This document shows, one piece after another, positions 7,539-16,563 of a stretch of 64,000 bases of DNA; position 1 is the first letter of the stretch, and every line of letters begins with the position of its first letter. The DNA lies in NCBI RefSeq assembly GCF_000262545.1, contig NZ_JH660660.1, positions 1,574,975-1,638,974 of the forward strand. Reading direction: 5' to 3'. The DNA is from Prevotella bivia DSM 20514 (GTDB lineage: Bacteria > Bacteroidota > Bacteroidia > Bacteroidales > Bacteroidaceae). Both the position numbers and the translations under genes were made by a program. The notes under the pieces are model-generated. The model worked only from the letters and a program-made list of their open reading frames with translations, had not been told where the DNA came from and searched no databases.

Positions 7539-9140
7539 TCTTAATTCCGCAGCATAAATTCTTGTAAGAACTCCAAGTGCCTGAGAAACAAAGTTCTCAA
7601 AACACTTGGATATGTCAGAAAATTCACCTATCTTGGTGCTGTAAACATAACAAGTAAGCAAATATCTGACATGACAAAGGTAGCAATTAAAAACGAGAAT
7701 ATCACTTCTTTCAGTGGAATTTATCACATTATGGACGTTTTCTCAAAGTTGGGCTTTGAAAAACTTACCGAATCCGTATTGGGCAAACGTGGAAGTAGCG
7801 GCAAGGCATTCAGCCATGGAAGTATTTTCGGCTCTCTCTTCTTCAGCTACCTTTGTGGTGGAGAATGCCTTGAGGACATCAATGCACTTATAGGGCAGTT
7901 CAAGCAGAGACCTGATACGCTGTTACCCGGTGCCGACACAGTTGGGCGCGGACTGAAGGAGCTTGCTGAAGAGAACATTATTTACAAGAGCGAAATCTCC
8001 GGCAAGTCTTACAGTTTCAACACGGCAGAGAAGCTGAACACCTTACTATTACGGATGATACGGAGAATGGGGCTTATAAAGGTGGGCAGCCATGTTGACC
8101 TGGACTTTGACCACCAGTTCGTTCCAGCCCACAAGTTCGATGCTAAGTATTCTTATAAGCAGGACCTTGGCTATTTTCCTGGTTGGGCTTCCATTGGGGG
8201 AATCATAGTCGGAGGTGAGAACCGTGACGGAAACACCAATGTGAAATTCCATCAAGAAGACACGCTCCGTCGCATTATGGACCGTGTAACCTCAGAACTT
8301 GGTGTGGTAATAGAGCGTTTCCGTGCTGACTGCGGGTCGTTCTCAAAGGAAATCATCCAAACCGTAGAGCAGCGCTGCAACACGTTCTACATTCGTGCTG
8401 CCAACTGCGGCAGTCGCTACGAGAATTTCCAACAGTTGAAGGAATGGAAAAACGTTGAGGTTGGCTATGAGAAATGCGATGTCACATCCATCAGCATAGA
8501 CAGCTTGATAGAAGGAAAGTCATACAGGCTCGTCGTACAGCGTAGTCCTTTGAAAGGCAAGGATGGCAGTGAGCAGACGGATATGTTCGGAGTAATATAC
8601 ACATACCGCTGTATCCTCACCAACGACTGGGTGTCTACCGAGAAGGACATCATTACGTTTTATAATGAACGTGGAGCGGGTGAAAAGAACTTCGACATAC
8701 AGAACAATGACTTCGGCTGGTCACATCTTCCATTTTCCTTTATGGCTGAGAACATGGTTTTCATGATGGTTACCGCCATGCTGAAGAACTTCTATCTCTA
8801 TCTCGTCCGTCATATCAGCGAAAAGGTCAAGCCATTGAAAAAGACAAGCAGGCTGAAAGCCTTTATCCTCCATTTTGTCAGCGTGCCAGCAAAATGGGTG
8901 AGAACGGGAAGGCAGAACGTTCTGAACCTGTATACAAATAAAACCTACTACTCAGAAGTCTTCCTTGAATAAACAGTATTTCTTTGTGGTTTTAATATTC
9001 CCCATTGGTTTGGGTGGGGGATTTTATGCTTAGAAAAAAAACAAGAAACACCGAAGCATCTCATATCAACATATAGAGTCCCAAAAAGACACCTCAACAT
9101 ATAAAATTTTCTCACAAGAAAAAATACTGCGGAATTAAGG
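7539..9140 (+). mobile_element. IS1380-family insertion sequence, copy 1
   Basis: 1602 bp bounded by the terminal inverted repeat (T/C)CTTAATTCCGCAG at 7539 and CTGCGGAATTAAGG ending at 9140. It contains one transposase gene. It is nearly identical to copy 2 at 13711-15312, with a handful of base differences. The flanks (TTATAT left, TAGTTC right) show no target-site duplication, suggesting rearrangement after insertion. Its right end interrupts a C39 peptidase transporter gene. Confidence 0.9.
7671..8972 (+). CDS. IS1380 family transposase (copy 1)
   Basis: 433 residues (MTKVAIKNENITSFSGIYHIM...), a DDE transposase of the IS1380 family. Catalytic region includes HVDLDFDHQF, RADCGSFSKE and a C-terminal EKNFDIQNNDFGWSHLPF with the family's downstream acidic residue. 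Full length with no frame damage, so probably active. Starts at ATG 7671 about 130 bp inside the element. Differs from copy 2 at a few residues only (for example S15 against G15). Confidence 0.93.
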   Translation: MTKVAIKNENITSFSGIYHIMDVFSKLGFEKLTESVLGKRGSSGKAFSHGSIFGSLFFSYLCGGECLEDINALIGQFKQRPDTLLPGADTVGRGLKELAEENIIYKSEISGKSYSFNTAEKLNTLLLRMIRRMGLIKVGSHVDLDFDHQFVPAHKFDAKYSYKQDLGYFPGWASIGGIIVGGENRDGNTNVKFHQEDTLRRIMDRVTSELGVVIERFRADCGSFSKEIIQTVEQRCNTFYIRAANCGSRYENFQQLKEWKNVEVGYEKCDVTSISIDSLIEGKSYRLVVQRSPLKGKDGSEQTDMFGVIYTYRCILTNDWVSTEKDIITFYNERGAGEKNFDIQNNDFGWSHLPFSFMAENMVFMMVTAMLKNFYLYLVRHISEKVKPLKKTSRLKAFILHFVSVPAKWVRTGRQNVLNLYTNKTYYSEVFLE

Positions 9141-9305
9141 TAGTTCACTAATATCATACATAGAAACTCCACCTTTTGAACTTTCTAAGCTCTTTGATAT
9201 TTGTTGTAGAGAATATTTTTTGCCATAGAAATGGCATAACATTACTAAGCATGCTGCTCCACATTGCATAGCGTCATGTTGCTTTATAAAAACAAAACCT
9301 GCCAT
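9135..9305 (-). pseudogene. C39 peptidase bacteriocin-type ABC transporter, truncated by IS1380
   Basis: 56 codons from ATG 9305: MAGFVFIKQHDAMQCGAACL, then VMLCHFYGKKYSLQQISKSL and GGVSMYDISEL, where the IS terminal repeat supplies PTAA. This is the start of a C39 protease domain, the leader-cleaving domain of peptide-exporting ABC transporters. Gln9 lies in KQHDAMQCG and the catalytic Cys15 in QCGAACL. The membrane and ATPase domains are absent, and the sequence beyond the IS does not continue the frame. It starts 2 nt after the TonB-receptor-like gene, so it was the third gene of that operon. Confidence 0.8.
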
Positions 9306-9307
9306 TC

Positions 9308-11902
9308 TTATTTTGTTAATGAAATAGTAAAAAGCAACTCTCTTCCTCTCATGTGATAACTGTAAGCGTAGGTATTCATCATGTTAAAAATGGTGTAACT
9401 ATAATACTGTTGATTGAAAATATTTCTCATATCAATACTGAAACGAAATGCTTTGTGTCTGTAACTGACCCCTGCATCGAAGATAGCCATAGTCTTGGTA
9501 AGATCTTGATACATTTCCTTTGTTGAAATATCTGCCATTGCCTTGAATTGCAGATTTTTTACAGGCTGTAATACCAAGTTGATATCATGTGTTTGCGACA
9601 AAAAAGATTTTGACACGTTTTGTACCTTTGTAAAGTTCTTTGAAAAGCTATAAGTATAATATAACTCCATAAAAGAAACAGGTTTGAATGAAACAGATGG
9701 AGCAACATTTAGACTGTTCCACGAATAGCTGTAAATCATACTGTTTTGCATCATCAAGCTCTTGCTGTGCATATAAATTCCGTACAGCGAAAACTTGGTG
9801 TTGATAGCTTTTACCTGTTTTGTAATATTGAAATAGGTATTAATATTGTCAGTGCTGTTAGGACTTAGTACTGGACATTCCTTAATCAATGTTTGCGACA
9901 CATTCTGCGCCGACAATAAATTGTTATGCTGATGTGTGTAGCCTATACCAAAATTAAAAAAAAACATTTCTATTGGATATTTTAAATCGTAAATAGCATT
10001 GAGCGTAACACTCCTATTCTCACTCAAGATCCCTAAACTGTACCTTTGATAGTTCAGACTGGTTTGTATCGGTGCTGTTATAAAATCAGCCAAATCACCT
10101 ATCTTGTTTGCAAAAGCCCCTTGAAGCCTTATCGTAGCTCTTGGTGTAACATTGTATAGAAAATAAAATGAAGGATTAATTACAAAGCTCCATTTCTGCT
10201 TCTTTAATGGAGTTGTTCCCTCGTTTTCAAAATCGATTCTTGTTGTAGCCAATGATACGCTTGCTTTGAAATTATATTTCCGTTGTGGGTGGGTATATTC
10301 ATATTGTGGAGAGAATGAAAAATCTAATTCATTTCCCTTCACGAGGTTAAAGCCTGAATAGTCATCAGTTATCAAAGCTGAATTAACCCTATCGCTACGA
10401 TATTGGAATGAAAGAGGAAAATAAAATCGTGAGGCTCTTCTTTCATAAGTGGCAGAAATAGTTTCCTGATTCGTAAACTGTTTGCTGTCTGCACTTTGCT
10501 GAAAAGAGGCTACTCCTACGTCTGAAACGTGAATAGTGCCATTAGGCATAGTAATATAATTGAGAAGAGAAGAAAGACTCCAGCGAAACTTATTTGTTTT
10601 CCAACGTATGGAAAGGTTGTTGGAAAACCCTAAATCGTGATATTTCTCATTTTGAAAGACCGAATTGCTATTGTTTTCAACTGTTGGCAATTCCGATTTT
10701 ACGAACAAAGCCACTGATGAAAACCGATTGGTGATATATCGTTTATCGCTATTGTCCTTGTATTCGATAGTCAGGGTAGGCTTGTGAAGTGTGAAGGCAG
10801 GTTGGTATTGATAATCTTGCACTAATTCGTCCAAACCATTACCAAAAAACATCTTATGATTGTAAGCATAGTTGCATTGGGAATAAGCATAGCCTACATT
10901 TGTTCTTAACGACTTGTTTTCCGACAGTTTATTGAGTAGATTGAAACTAACGGAATAATCTTTGGGATGGATATACCTTTCTCTTTTGAGTGGTGCACTA
11001 GAAGAAGATAAGTTGCCCAATAGTTTTACACCGAAAGATTCTAACTGGTCGTTTAGAAAATGATTGATATTTTCATCAGTAGCAAACTCCCTTATGTTCC
11101 CTATCTTAAATGTTCCCAAAAGTTGCATACGCGATTTGAAGAGCATACCAGCTCCATTAGTTTGGTAAAGTCCTCCATTACTGCCTAAACCTCCAATGGC
11201 TTCATATGTCCCGACTGGTTTAAACTTGGCGTGCTTTGAAAGTTTTATATTTATTGCCACATCATCAGATAGCACGTCTTTGTCCATTTTGGCGTCTTTA
11301 TGATTATTCAACACCTGCACAGATGTAACGTAGTCTGCTGGGATATTGTTTGTGGCTACATTATATTGTCCACCAAGAAGATCCATTCCCTCAATGTAAA
11401 AATTGGAAATATCCTTTCCTAGATATTTTATACTTCCCGAACTAGTTACTTCTATACCGGGCAATCGCTTCATTGCATCTCTAAGCGTGTAATCGCCCTT
11501 CCCTGCGAAAGAACTCAACCGATAGGAAAGTGTATCGCCGCGCTGAATTATTTGTGGAGCCTTAACAACAACTTCCCTTAACTGCGTCTTTTTTTCAAGT
11601 AAAGTAATGTTCTTTTTTGTTTCTTTACTATCTATTACTAGCTTGGTTTTCTCAAACGAGATATGTCCGATAGAAAGTAGCACCTGCGTTTTAGAACTAT
11701 TGTAGCTTAAAGCATAGCTTCCCTTCTCATTGGTAAAGGTATAGGCAATGGGCTTGTTATTTTCTAAAATCTGCACATTGGCATTGCTTATTGGCATACC
11801 ATTAGAGTCCGACACAATTCCAGTCAACGTATAGTTTTTTTGAGCTTGTGCTTGCATCCAAACGAAAAGACAGAGAATATAAAGGAGTAATCTTTTCATC
11901 AT
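9308..11902 (-). CDS. TonB-dependent receptor-like outer membrane protein
   Basis: 864 residues. Signal peptide to about residue 20 (FVWMQAQAQ). Then a carboxypeptidase-regulatory-like beta domain (YTLTGIVSDSNGMPISNANV) to about residue 105, a plug-like domain (GDYTLRDAMKRLPGIEV, IKYLGKDISNFYIEGMDLLG), and a long beta-barrel ending in a Phe/Tyr-rich strand (LLFTISLTK). The layout matches the large outer-membrane proteins paired with GLPGLI proteins. It overlaps the GLPGLI stop (TAATG), so the two are coupled, and it is followed by the C39 remnant. Probably handles a peptide or other ligand at the outer membrane; substrate unknown. Confidence 0.8.
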   Translation of the reverse strand: MMKRLLLYILCLFVWMQAQAQKNYTLTGIVSDSNGMPISNANVQILENNKPIAYTFTNEKGSYALSYNSSKTQVLLSIGHISFEKTKLVIDSKETKKNITLLEKKTQLREVVVKAPQIIQRGDTLSYRLSSFAGKGDYTLRDAMKRLPGIEVTSSGSIKYLGKDISNFYIEGMDLLGGQYNVATNNIPADYVTSVQVLNNHKDAKMDKDVLSDDVAINIKLSKHAKFKPVGTYEAIGGLGSNGGLYQTNGAGMLFKSRMQLLGTFKIGNIREFATDENINHFLNDQLESFGVKLLGNLSSSSAPLKRERYIHPKDYSVSFNLLNKLSENKSLRTNVGYAYSQCNYAYNHKMFFGNGLDELVQDYQYQPAFTLHKPTLTIEYKDNSDKRYITNRFSSVALFVKSELPTVENNSNSVFQNEKYHDLGFSNNLSIRWKTNKFRWSLSSLLNYITMPNGTIHVSDVGVASFQQSADSKQFTNQETISATYERRASRFYFPLSFQYRSDRVNSALITDDYSGFNLVKGNELDFSFSPQYEYTHPQRKYNFKASVSLATTRIDFENEGTTPLKKQKWSFVINPSFYFLYNVTPRATIRLQGAFANKIGDLADFITAPIQTSLNYQRYSLGILSENRSVTLNAIYDLKYPIEMFFFNFGIGYTHQHNNLLSAQNVSQTLIKECPVLSPNSTDNINTYFNITKQVKAINTKFSLYGIYMHSKSLMMQNSMIYSYSWNSLNVAPSVSFKPVSFMELYYTYSFSKNFTKVQNVSKSFLSQTHDINLVLQPVKNLQFKAMADISTKEMYQDLTKTMAIFDAGVSYRHKAFRFSIDMRNIFNQQYYSYTIFNMMNTYAYSYHMRGRELLFTISLTK

Positions 11903-12729
11903 TATTTAATCTCTAAAGGCACATAGCCATTTGTCCGTAGGCGTACTTGTACCCCATTGATAAAAACAGAGTTGCTTCCACCGTCGCCTTTTTCCACTCT
12001 CATGTCCGTAATGCTCTCAGTAGGGATGTTGGCTATCGGGTTTTCTTCAAAGTGATTTTTTGCCTTGATAAATTTTTCACGGCTGGTAGTAATGCTATTA
12101 GATATTTTAGGCGCAGTGATTGGCGTAGTACCTTGTCTAAACGTAATAGCTTTAAAGCGGTGGATTTTCTCGGTATCACAAGCATACATTATCAGTCCAG
12201 GCAATCCACCAAACTTCCAAGGTCCGAATTGGGATGGAATTTCTGATGAGAACCAGACATTCCAAATACGTCCGCCATACTCTCCTACCGCTTTATTACA
12301 TAGATAGCCGCATATAGTATCGGTCTCTTCGGTAAGTTGCCATGAAATACCGTTCACCCCCTCTTGATAAAAATAAAGACTTGGAGGGATAACACTATAC
12401 ACGGAGATTGATTTGTCTGCTACATTTACAAAGGTAGTTTGGTCAAAGTAGTAGGCTGTTTTCACCACGCGCTCTTCTGCTTTCTTTACCTGCTCTTCGG
12501 TTGCTTGTCCTGTCTGCATCAAAGAGTCTAACTGAAAAGTAGCATAGTCGACAAACTTAGCGTGAATAGCATCAAACTGCAATATCGTTGTAAAAGTTTC
12601 TGTTTCGGCATTCGCTGTTTTTACAGTGTATTCGTAAATACATTCATAATTATTATTTGTTTTCTGAGCGAAAACTTGTAAAGGAATGAGTAAAAAGAGG
12701 ACTAAATAATTCTGTTTCATAACTAACAT
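11902..12729 (-). CDS. GLPGLI family protein
   Basis: 275 residues with a signal peptide (NYLVLFLLIPLQVFAQ). The defining motif is present as GPWKFGGLPGLIMYACD near residue 175-190. A YLCNKAVGEYGGRIWNVWFS segment comes just before it, as is common in the family. Members are periplasmic or surface proteins of Bacteroidota with no settled biochemical role, often next to TonB-receptor-like genes as here. First gene of a three-gene operon with the receptor-like protein and a truncated C39 transporter. Confidence 0.88.
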   Translation of the reverse strand: MLVMKQNYLVLFLLIPLQVFAQKTNNNYECIYEYTVKTANAETETFTTILQFDAIHAKFVDYATFQLDSLMQTGQATEEQVKKAEERVVKTAYYFDQTTFVNVADKSISVYSVIPPSLYFYQEGVNGISWQLTEETDTICGYLCNKAVGEYGGRIWNVWFSSEIPSQFGPWKFGGLPGLIMYACDTEKIHRFKAITFRQGTTPITAPKISNSITTSREKFIKAKNHFEENPIANIPTESITDMRVEKGDGGSNSVFINGVQVRLRTNGYVPLEIK

Positions 12730-12912
12730 GCATTAATAATATCTAATATCGTTATTCCTGATGGAATTTTTTCTCATTTAGAAAATCTGTAAGAGTTTTA
12801 TTTCAATCTATGCCTGATAGATTATCTCCATCAGGGTGAGTTCTAAAAATCCCTATCAAATTCTTGTTTGTAAAGGGTACTTTCAGTAGTCTAAGAATAT
12901 AAGCTATTAATG

Positions 12913-13704
12913 TCACTTTTGAATTTCTTTTATTACAAGATTCTTGCACAAGTCAAAGGCATTATTTGCTACTTCCACCTTTGGGGGTAGGATAACTAAT
13001 CTTAATGAAGTGCAACCAATAAAAGCTTGTATCCCTATCTTTTGAATAGATGCAGGTAAGGAAATTTCATCCAAACTTAAACAACGTGCAAAAGCATATT
13101 TCTCTATAGTTTGCAGAGAATTGGGAAGTTTTATTTTTTTCAATCCTTTACAACCTGCAAAAGTGCGTTCTTTTATTTCTATGATAGAATCGGGCAATAC
13201 CAATTCCTGTATGCTTTCACACAATGTGAATGCCTTACCCCCTATATAAGTAACAGTATTTGGTATTTTTGAAATTGTAATCCTACAACAATCCCAAAAT
13301 GCCCCATATTCTATCCTTTTAAGATTTGGGGGCAGTGAGTCTAAACGTAAATTTTCGCACATATTAAAAGAATTTTGTCCAATAATTCTCAGAGAATTTG
13401 GCAGATATATATGATGTAGATTTTTACAAGTATCAAAAGCTCTTCCATTGATTATTTCCACCCCTTCGGGAAGTATGACCGTTTTAATGTAATCGTTAAA
13501 AACAAAACAGCAATTTCCTATAGCCTTAACCTGTTTTAAATTTTCTTCTTTAGTTAAATCCACAATACTATCTTCTCTTTCCCATTTTACAAGTTCAAGG
13601 ACACCTGCAGAGTCCGAGATCTCATATCCAAGTTTAGAGGTCTGACCTTTGACAAATTCAAGTGAGAACAAAAATAACAAAAGGACAATAAATATTTTTT
13701 TCAT
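12913..13704 (-). CDS. BspA-type leucine-rich repeat secreted protein
   Basis: 263 residues from ATG 13704 (MKKIFIVLLLFLFSLEFVKGQ), a clear signal peptide. The rest is a run of about seven LRR_5 repeats of 23 residues of the type IxxxAFxxCxxLxxIxLPxSL, as in BspA surface proteins and similar to treponemal LRR proteins. Likely exported or surface bound and involved in binding. IS1380 copy 2 is inserted six bases upstream of the ATG, between the gene and a good promoter at 15332-15362. A longer frame starting inside the IS is an artefact of the insertion. Confidence 0.8.
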   Translation of the reverse strand: MKKIFIVLLLFLFSLEFVKGQTSKLGYEISDSAGVLELVKWEREDSIVDLTKEENLKQVKAIGNCCFVFNDYIKTVILPEGVEIINGRAFDTCKNLHHIYLPNSLRIIGQNSFNMCENLRLDSLPPNLKRIEYGAFWDCCRITISKIPNTVTYIGGKAFTLCESIQELVLPDSIIEIKERTFAGCKGLKKIKLPNSLQTIEKYAFARCLSLDEISLPASIQKIGIQAFIGCTSLRLVILPPKVEVANNAFDLCKNLVIKEIQK

Positions 13705-13710
13705 AAAATG

Positions 13711-15312
13711 CCTTAATTCCGCAGCATAAATTCTTGTAAGAACTCCAAGTGCCTGAGAAACAAAGTTCTCAAAACACTTGGATATGTCAGAAATTTCACC
13801 TATCTTGGTGCTGTAAACATAACAAGTAAGCAAATATCTGACATGACAAAGGTAGCAATTAAAAACGAGAATATCACTTCTTTCGGTGGAATTTATCACA
13901 TTATGGACGTTTTCTCAAAGTTGGGCTTTGAAAAACTTACCGAATCCGTATTGGGCAAACGTGGAAGTAGCGGCAAGGCATTCAGCCATGGAAGTATTTT
14001 CGGCTCTCTCTTCTTCAGCTACCTTTGTGGTGGAGAATGCCTTGAGGACATCAATGCACTTATAGGGCAGTTCAAGCAGAGACCTGATACGCTGTTACCC
14101 GGTGCCGACACAATTGGGCGCGGACTGAAGGAGCTTGCTGAAGAGAACATTATTTACAAGAGCGAAATCTCCGGCAAGTCTTACAGTTTCAACACGGCAG
14201 AGAAGCTGAACACCTTACTATTACGGATGATACGGAGAATGGGGCTTATAAAGGTGGGCAGCCATGTTGACCTGGACTTTGACCACCAGTTCGTTCCAGC
14301 CCACAAGTTCGATACTAAGTATTCTTATAAGCAGGACCTTGGCTATTTTCCTGGTTGGGCTTCCATTGGGGGAATCATAGTCGGAGGTGAGAACCGTGAC
14401 GGAAACACCAATGTGAAATTCCATCAGGAGGACACGCTCCGTCGCATTATGGACCGTGTAACCTCAGAACTTGGTGTGGTAATAGAGCGTTTCCGTGCTG
14501 ACTGCGGGTCGTTCTCAAAGGAAATCATCCAAACCGTAGAGCAGCGCTGCAACACGTTCTACATTCGTGCTGCCAACTGCGGCAGTCGCTACGAGAATTT
14601 CCAACAGTTGAAGGAATGGAAAGACGTTGAGGTTGGCTATGAGAAATGCGATGTCACATCCATCAGCATAGACAGCTTGATAGAAGGAAAGTCATACAGG
14701 CTCGTCGTACAGCGTAGTCCTTTGAAAGGCAAGGATGGCAGTGAGCAGACGGATATGTTCGGAGTAATATACACATACCGCTGTATCCTCACCAACGACT
14801 GGGTGTCTACCGAGAAAGACATCATTACATTTTATAATGAGCGTGGAGCAAGCGAAAAGAACTTCGACATACAGAACAATGACTTCGGCTGGTCACATCT
14901 GCCCTTTTCCTTTATGGCTGAGAACATGGTTTTCATGATGGTTACCGCTATGCTGAAGAACTTCTATCTCTATCTCGTCCGTCATATCAGCGAAAAGGTC
15001 AAGCCATTGAAAAAGACAAGTAGGCTGAAAGCCTTTATCCTACATTTCGTCAGCGTACCAGCAAAATGGGTGCGCACTGGAAGGCAGCACGTTCTGAACC
15101 TATATACAAATAAAACCTACTACTCAGAAGTCTTCCTTGAATAAACAGTATTTCTTTGTGGTTTTAATATTCCCCATTGGTTTGGGTGGGGGATTTTATG
15201 CTTAGAAAAAACCCAAGAAACACCGAAGCACCTCATATCAACATATAGAGTCCCAAAAAGACACCTCAACATATAAAATTTTCTCACAAGAAAAAATACT
15301 GCGGAATTAAGG
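13711..15312 (+). mobile_element. IS1380-family insertion sequence, copy 2
   Basis: 1602 bp, bounded by CCTTAATTCCGCAG (13711-13724) and CTGCGGAATTAAGG (15299-15312). Same orientation as copy 1, so the pair could form a composite unit of about 7.8 kb carrying the truncated transporter, receptor-like, GLPGLI and LRR genes. No matching target duplication is seen at the inner or outer flanks. Confidence 0.92.
13843..15144 (+). CDS. IS1380 family transposase (copy 2)
   Basis: 433 residues, intact, nearly identical to copy 1. Differences include G15 for S15, T for A in KFDTKYSY, D for N in KEWKDVEVG and GASEKNF for GAGEKNF. The same DDE-type catalytic regions are present. Confidence 0.93.
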   Translation: MTKVAIKNENITSFGGIYHIMDVFSKLGFEKLTESVLGKRGSSGKAFSHGSIFGSLFFSYLCGGECLEDINALIGQFKQRPDTLLPGADTIGRGLKELAEENIIYKSEISGKSYSFNTAEKLNTLLLRMIRRMGLIKVGSHVDLDFDHQFVPAHKFDTKYSYKQDLGYFPGWASIGGIIVGGENRDGNTNVKFHQEDTLRRIMDRVTSELGVVIERFRADCGSFSKEIIQTVEQRCNTFYIRAANCGSRYENFQQLKEWKDVEVGYEKCDVTSISIDSLIEGKSYRLVVQRSPLKGKDGSEQTDMFGVIYTYRCILTNDWVSTEKDIITFYNERGASEKNFDIQNNDFGWSHLPFSFMAENMVFMMVTAMLKNFYLYLVRHISEKVKPLKKTSRLKAFILHFVSVPAKWVRTGRQHVLNLYTNKTYYSEVFLE

Positions 15313-15331
15313 TATTATTCTGTTTGCTTTG

Positions 15332-15362
15332 CAAAATTACATAAATCCCGAATTTCAGCAAA
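15332..15362 (-). promoter_or_regulatory. Promoter separated from the LRR gene by IS1380
   Basis: Minus strand TTTG (15359-15362), 19-bp spacer, TAATTTTG (15332-15339). It points left. Without the IS, the leader to the LRR start codon would be only about 25 nt, so this was probably the native promoter of that gene. Confidence 0.55.
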
Positions 15363-15408
15363 ATTTTAAAAAACCTTTTTTTGAGCGAAATCTCCGAAAG
15401 TGTGAAAT

Positions 15409-15461
15409 GCAGCGTCAACCAGCAAGGGCAAAATTATAAAACGCATTACACTTCGTTTTGG
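15409..15461. mobile_element. IS30 end relic
   Basis: The first part (GCAGCGTC ... AAAATTATAAAACG) matches the left end of the IS30 element at 5450-5490. It is followed at once by CATTACACTTCGTTTTGG, which matches its right end. No transposase lies between. Either an excision footprint with both ends joined or a minimal non-autonomous element. Confidence 0.5.
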
Positions 15462-15509
15462 ACAATAGTGGAAAGTGGCGTTTGCTCGTGTCTTTCTTGT
15501 TGTATAGCA

Positions 15510-15590
15510 AAAAGGTTATCTTTTGCTTCCCAAAAGATAACCTTTTACCTATAAAAAGATGACCTTTTGCGAGGCAAAAGGTCATCTTTT
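15510..15590. repeat. Four-unit 22-bp repeat forming two hairpins
   Basis: Units start at 15510, 15532, 15554 and 15576, each AAAAGGTnATCTTTT or its complement plus a short linker. Units 1+2 pair perfectly and units 3+4 pair perfectly, with different inner bases in each pair. Lies 36 bp past the 3' end of the lipoprotein gene and probably works as a terminator or mRNA 3' structure. Confidence 0.8.
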
Positions 15591-15625
15591 AGTTTTGCTA
15601 TTATAACTAGCTGTTTATCAATGCG

Positions 15626-16540
15626 TTACTTTACCTGTACAACGAGGTACTTGCTGGTGCTCCAGAACGACTGTGGGTCGCTGATGCGTAGCACGTACTG
15701 ACCATTGCTATCGGCGGTGAGCGAGTAGCTACTGCTAGGATGAACGGTGAGCAAACGAACGCTCTTGCTGTAAAGCTTTATTTCCTTTGTTACACGAATG
15801 TCGATCTTTGTAAAGTAGTTTTTGTTGAAGTTGCCTTGCAACACTTTACCACCAGAGAGGATAGCCTGCGACTTGAGTTCCGACTTTGTACCGAAAACAT
15901 ACCATGCTGTGTTCAACTGTTGGTCTTGGGTGTTGATCATTTCGGTTTTCTTGCTGCTCTCTGTCTGTAGTTTTTCCTTATCAGTTTGCAATGCTTGCTT
16001 CTCGTTGGTAAGGTTTTCCTTATCGGTCTTGAGATTGGTTACATCGGTATTCAAGCCTGTAATGGTTTCGTCAAGCTCCTTGATATGGATATTCTTCGAC
16101 TCTAGTTCAGCACGCAATTGGCGAAGCTCGGTGTCCTTCTGCTGCAATTGTGCTGCAAGCTGTGCTAAGGTCTTTTTCATAGCATCGCCCTTGAAGCCTG
16201 TTGCACGCAACTGCTCTTGCAGCTTCTGAATAAGCTCGCGGTTTTCCTTCATACGCTGCTGGATAAACTGGATATTCTCCTTTATCTGTGTGGTTTTGTC
16301 GGTACGTTCGCCATCTTTAGCGATTGTTACCCGATTTTCGGCAGCATTGATATCGGCAAATCCTTGCTGAATATCGTTGAGGGTACTCATCATGTCGTTA
16401 ATCTCATTATCACGTGCGTCGATAATAGAGCGTAAAGAGTCGTTCTGTAGTTCGGCAGGATTAAGTGCCGACTTCTTACCTTGGTTGCAAGATGCTAGAG
16501 CGAATACTCCACAAATTGCCATAAAAAACAATTTTTTCAT
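15626..16540 (-). CDS. Coiled-coil lipoprotein, hypothetical
   Basis: 304 residues. Lipoprotein signal with lipobox ALASC near Cys18. From about residue 30 to 210 the protein is almost wholly charged heptads predicted to form a long coiled coil (LQQKDTELRQLRAELESKN, LQTDKEKLQTESSKKTEM). A C-terminal domain of about 95 residues follows (TAWYVFGTKSELKSQAIL to YLVVQVK). It resembles conserved Bacteroidota envelope lipoproteins of unknown function. It starts 23 nt after rsmI and is probably cotranscribed with it. Confidence 0.75.
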   Translation of the reverse strand: MKKLFFMAICGVFALASCNQGKKSALNPAELQNDSLRSIIDARDNEINDMMSTLNDIQQGFADINAAENRVTIAKDGERTDKTTQIKENIQFIQQRMKENRELIQKLQEQLRATGFKGDAMKKTLAQLAAQLQQKDTELRQLRAELESKNIHIKELDETITGLNTDVTNLKTDKENLTNEKQALQTDKEKLQTESSKKTEMINTQDQQLNTAWYVFGTKSELKSQAILSGGKVLQGNFNKNYFTKIDIRVTKEIKLYSKSVRLLTVHPSSSYSLTADSNGQYVLRISDPQSFWSTSKYLVVQVK

Positions 16541-16563
16541 ACTATGAATGATTTTATTTATTA

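Noticed and set aside
12757..12835. CCTGATGGA / TCCATCAGG inverted repeat upstream of the GLPGLI gene
   Set aside because: 9-bp arms 61 bp apart; too weak and distant to call an operator or terminator.
13705..13899. N-terminal extension of the LRR protein frame
   Set aside because: The extra 65 codons are IS1380 sequence and recur before the 7326-7532 fragment; the signal peptide starts at 13704.
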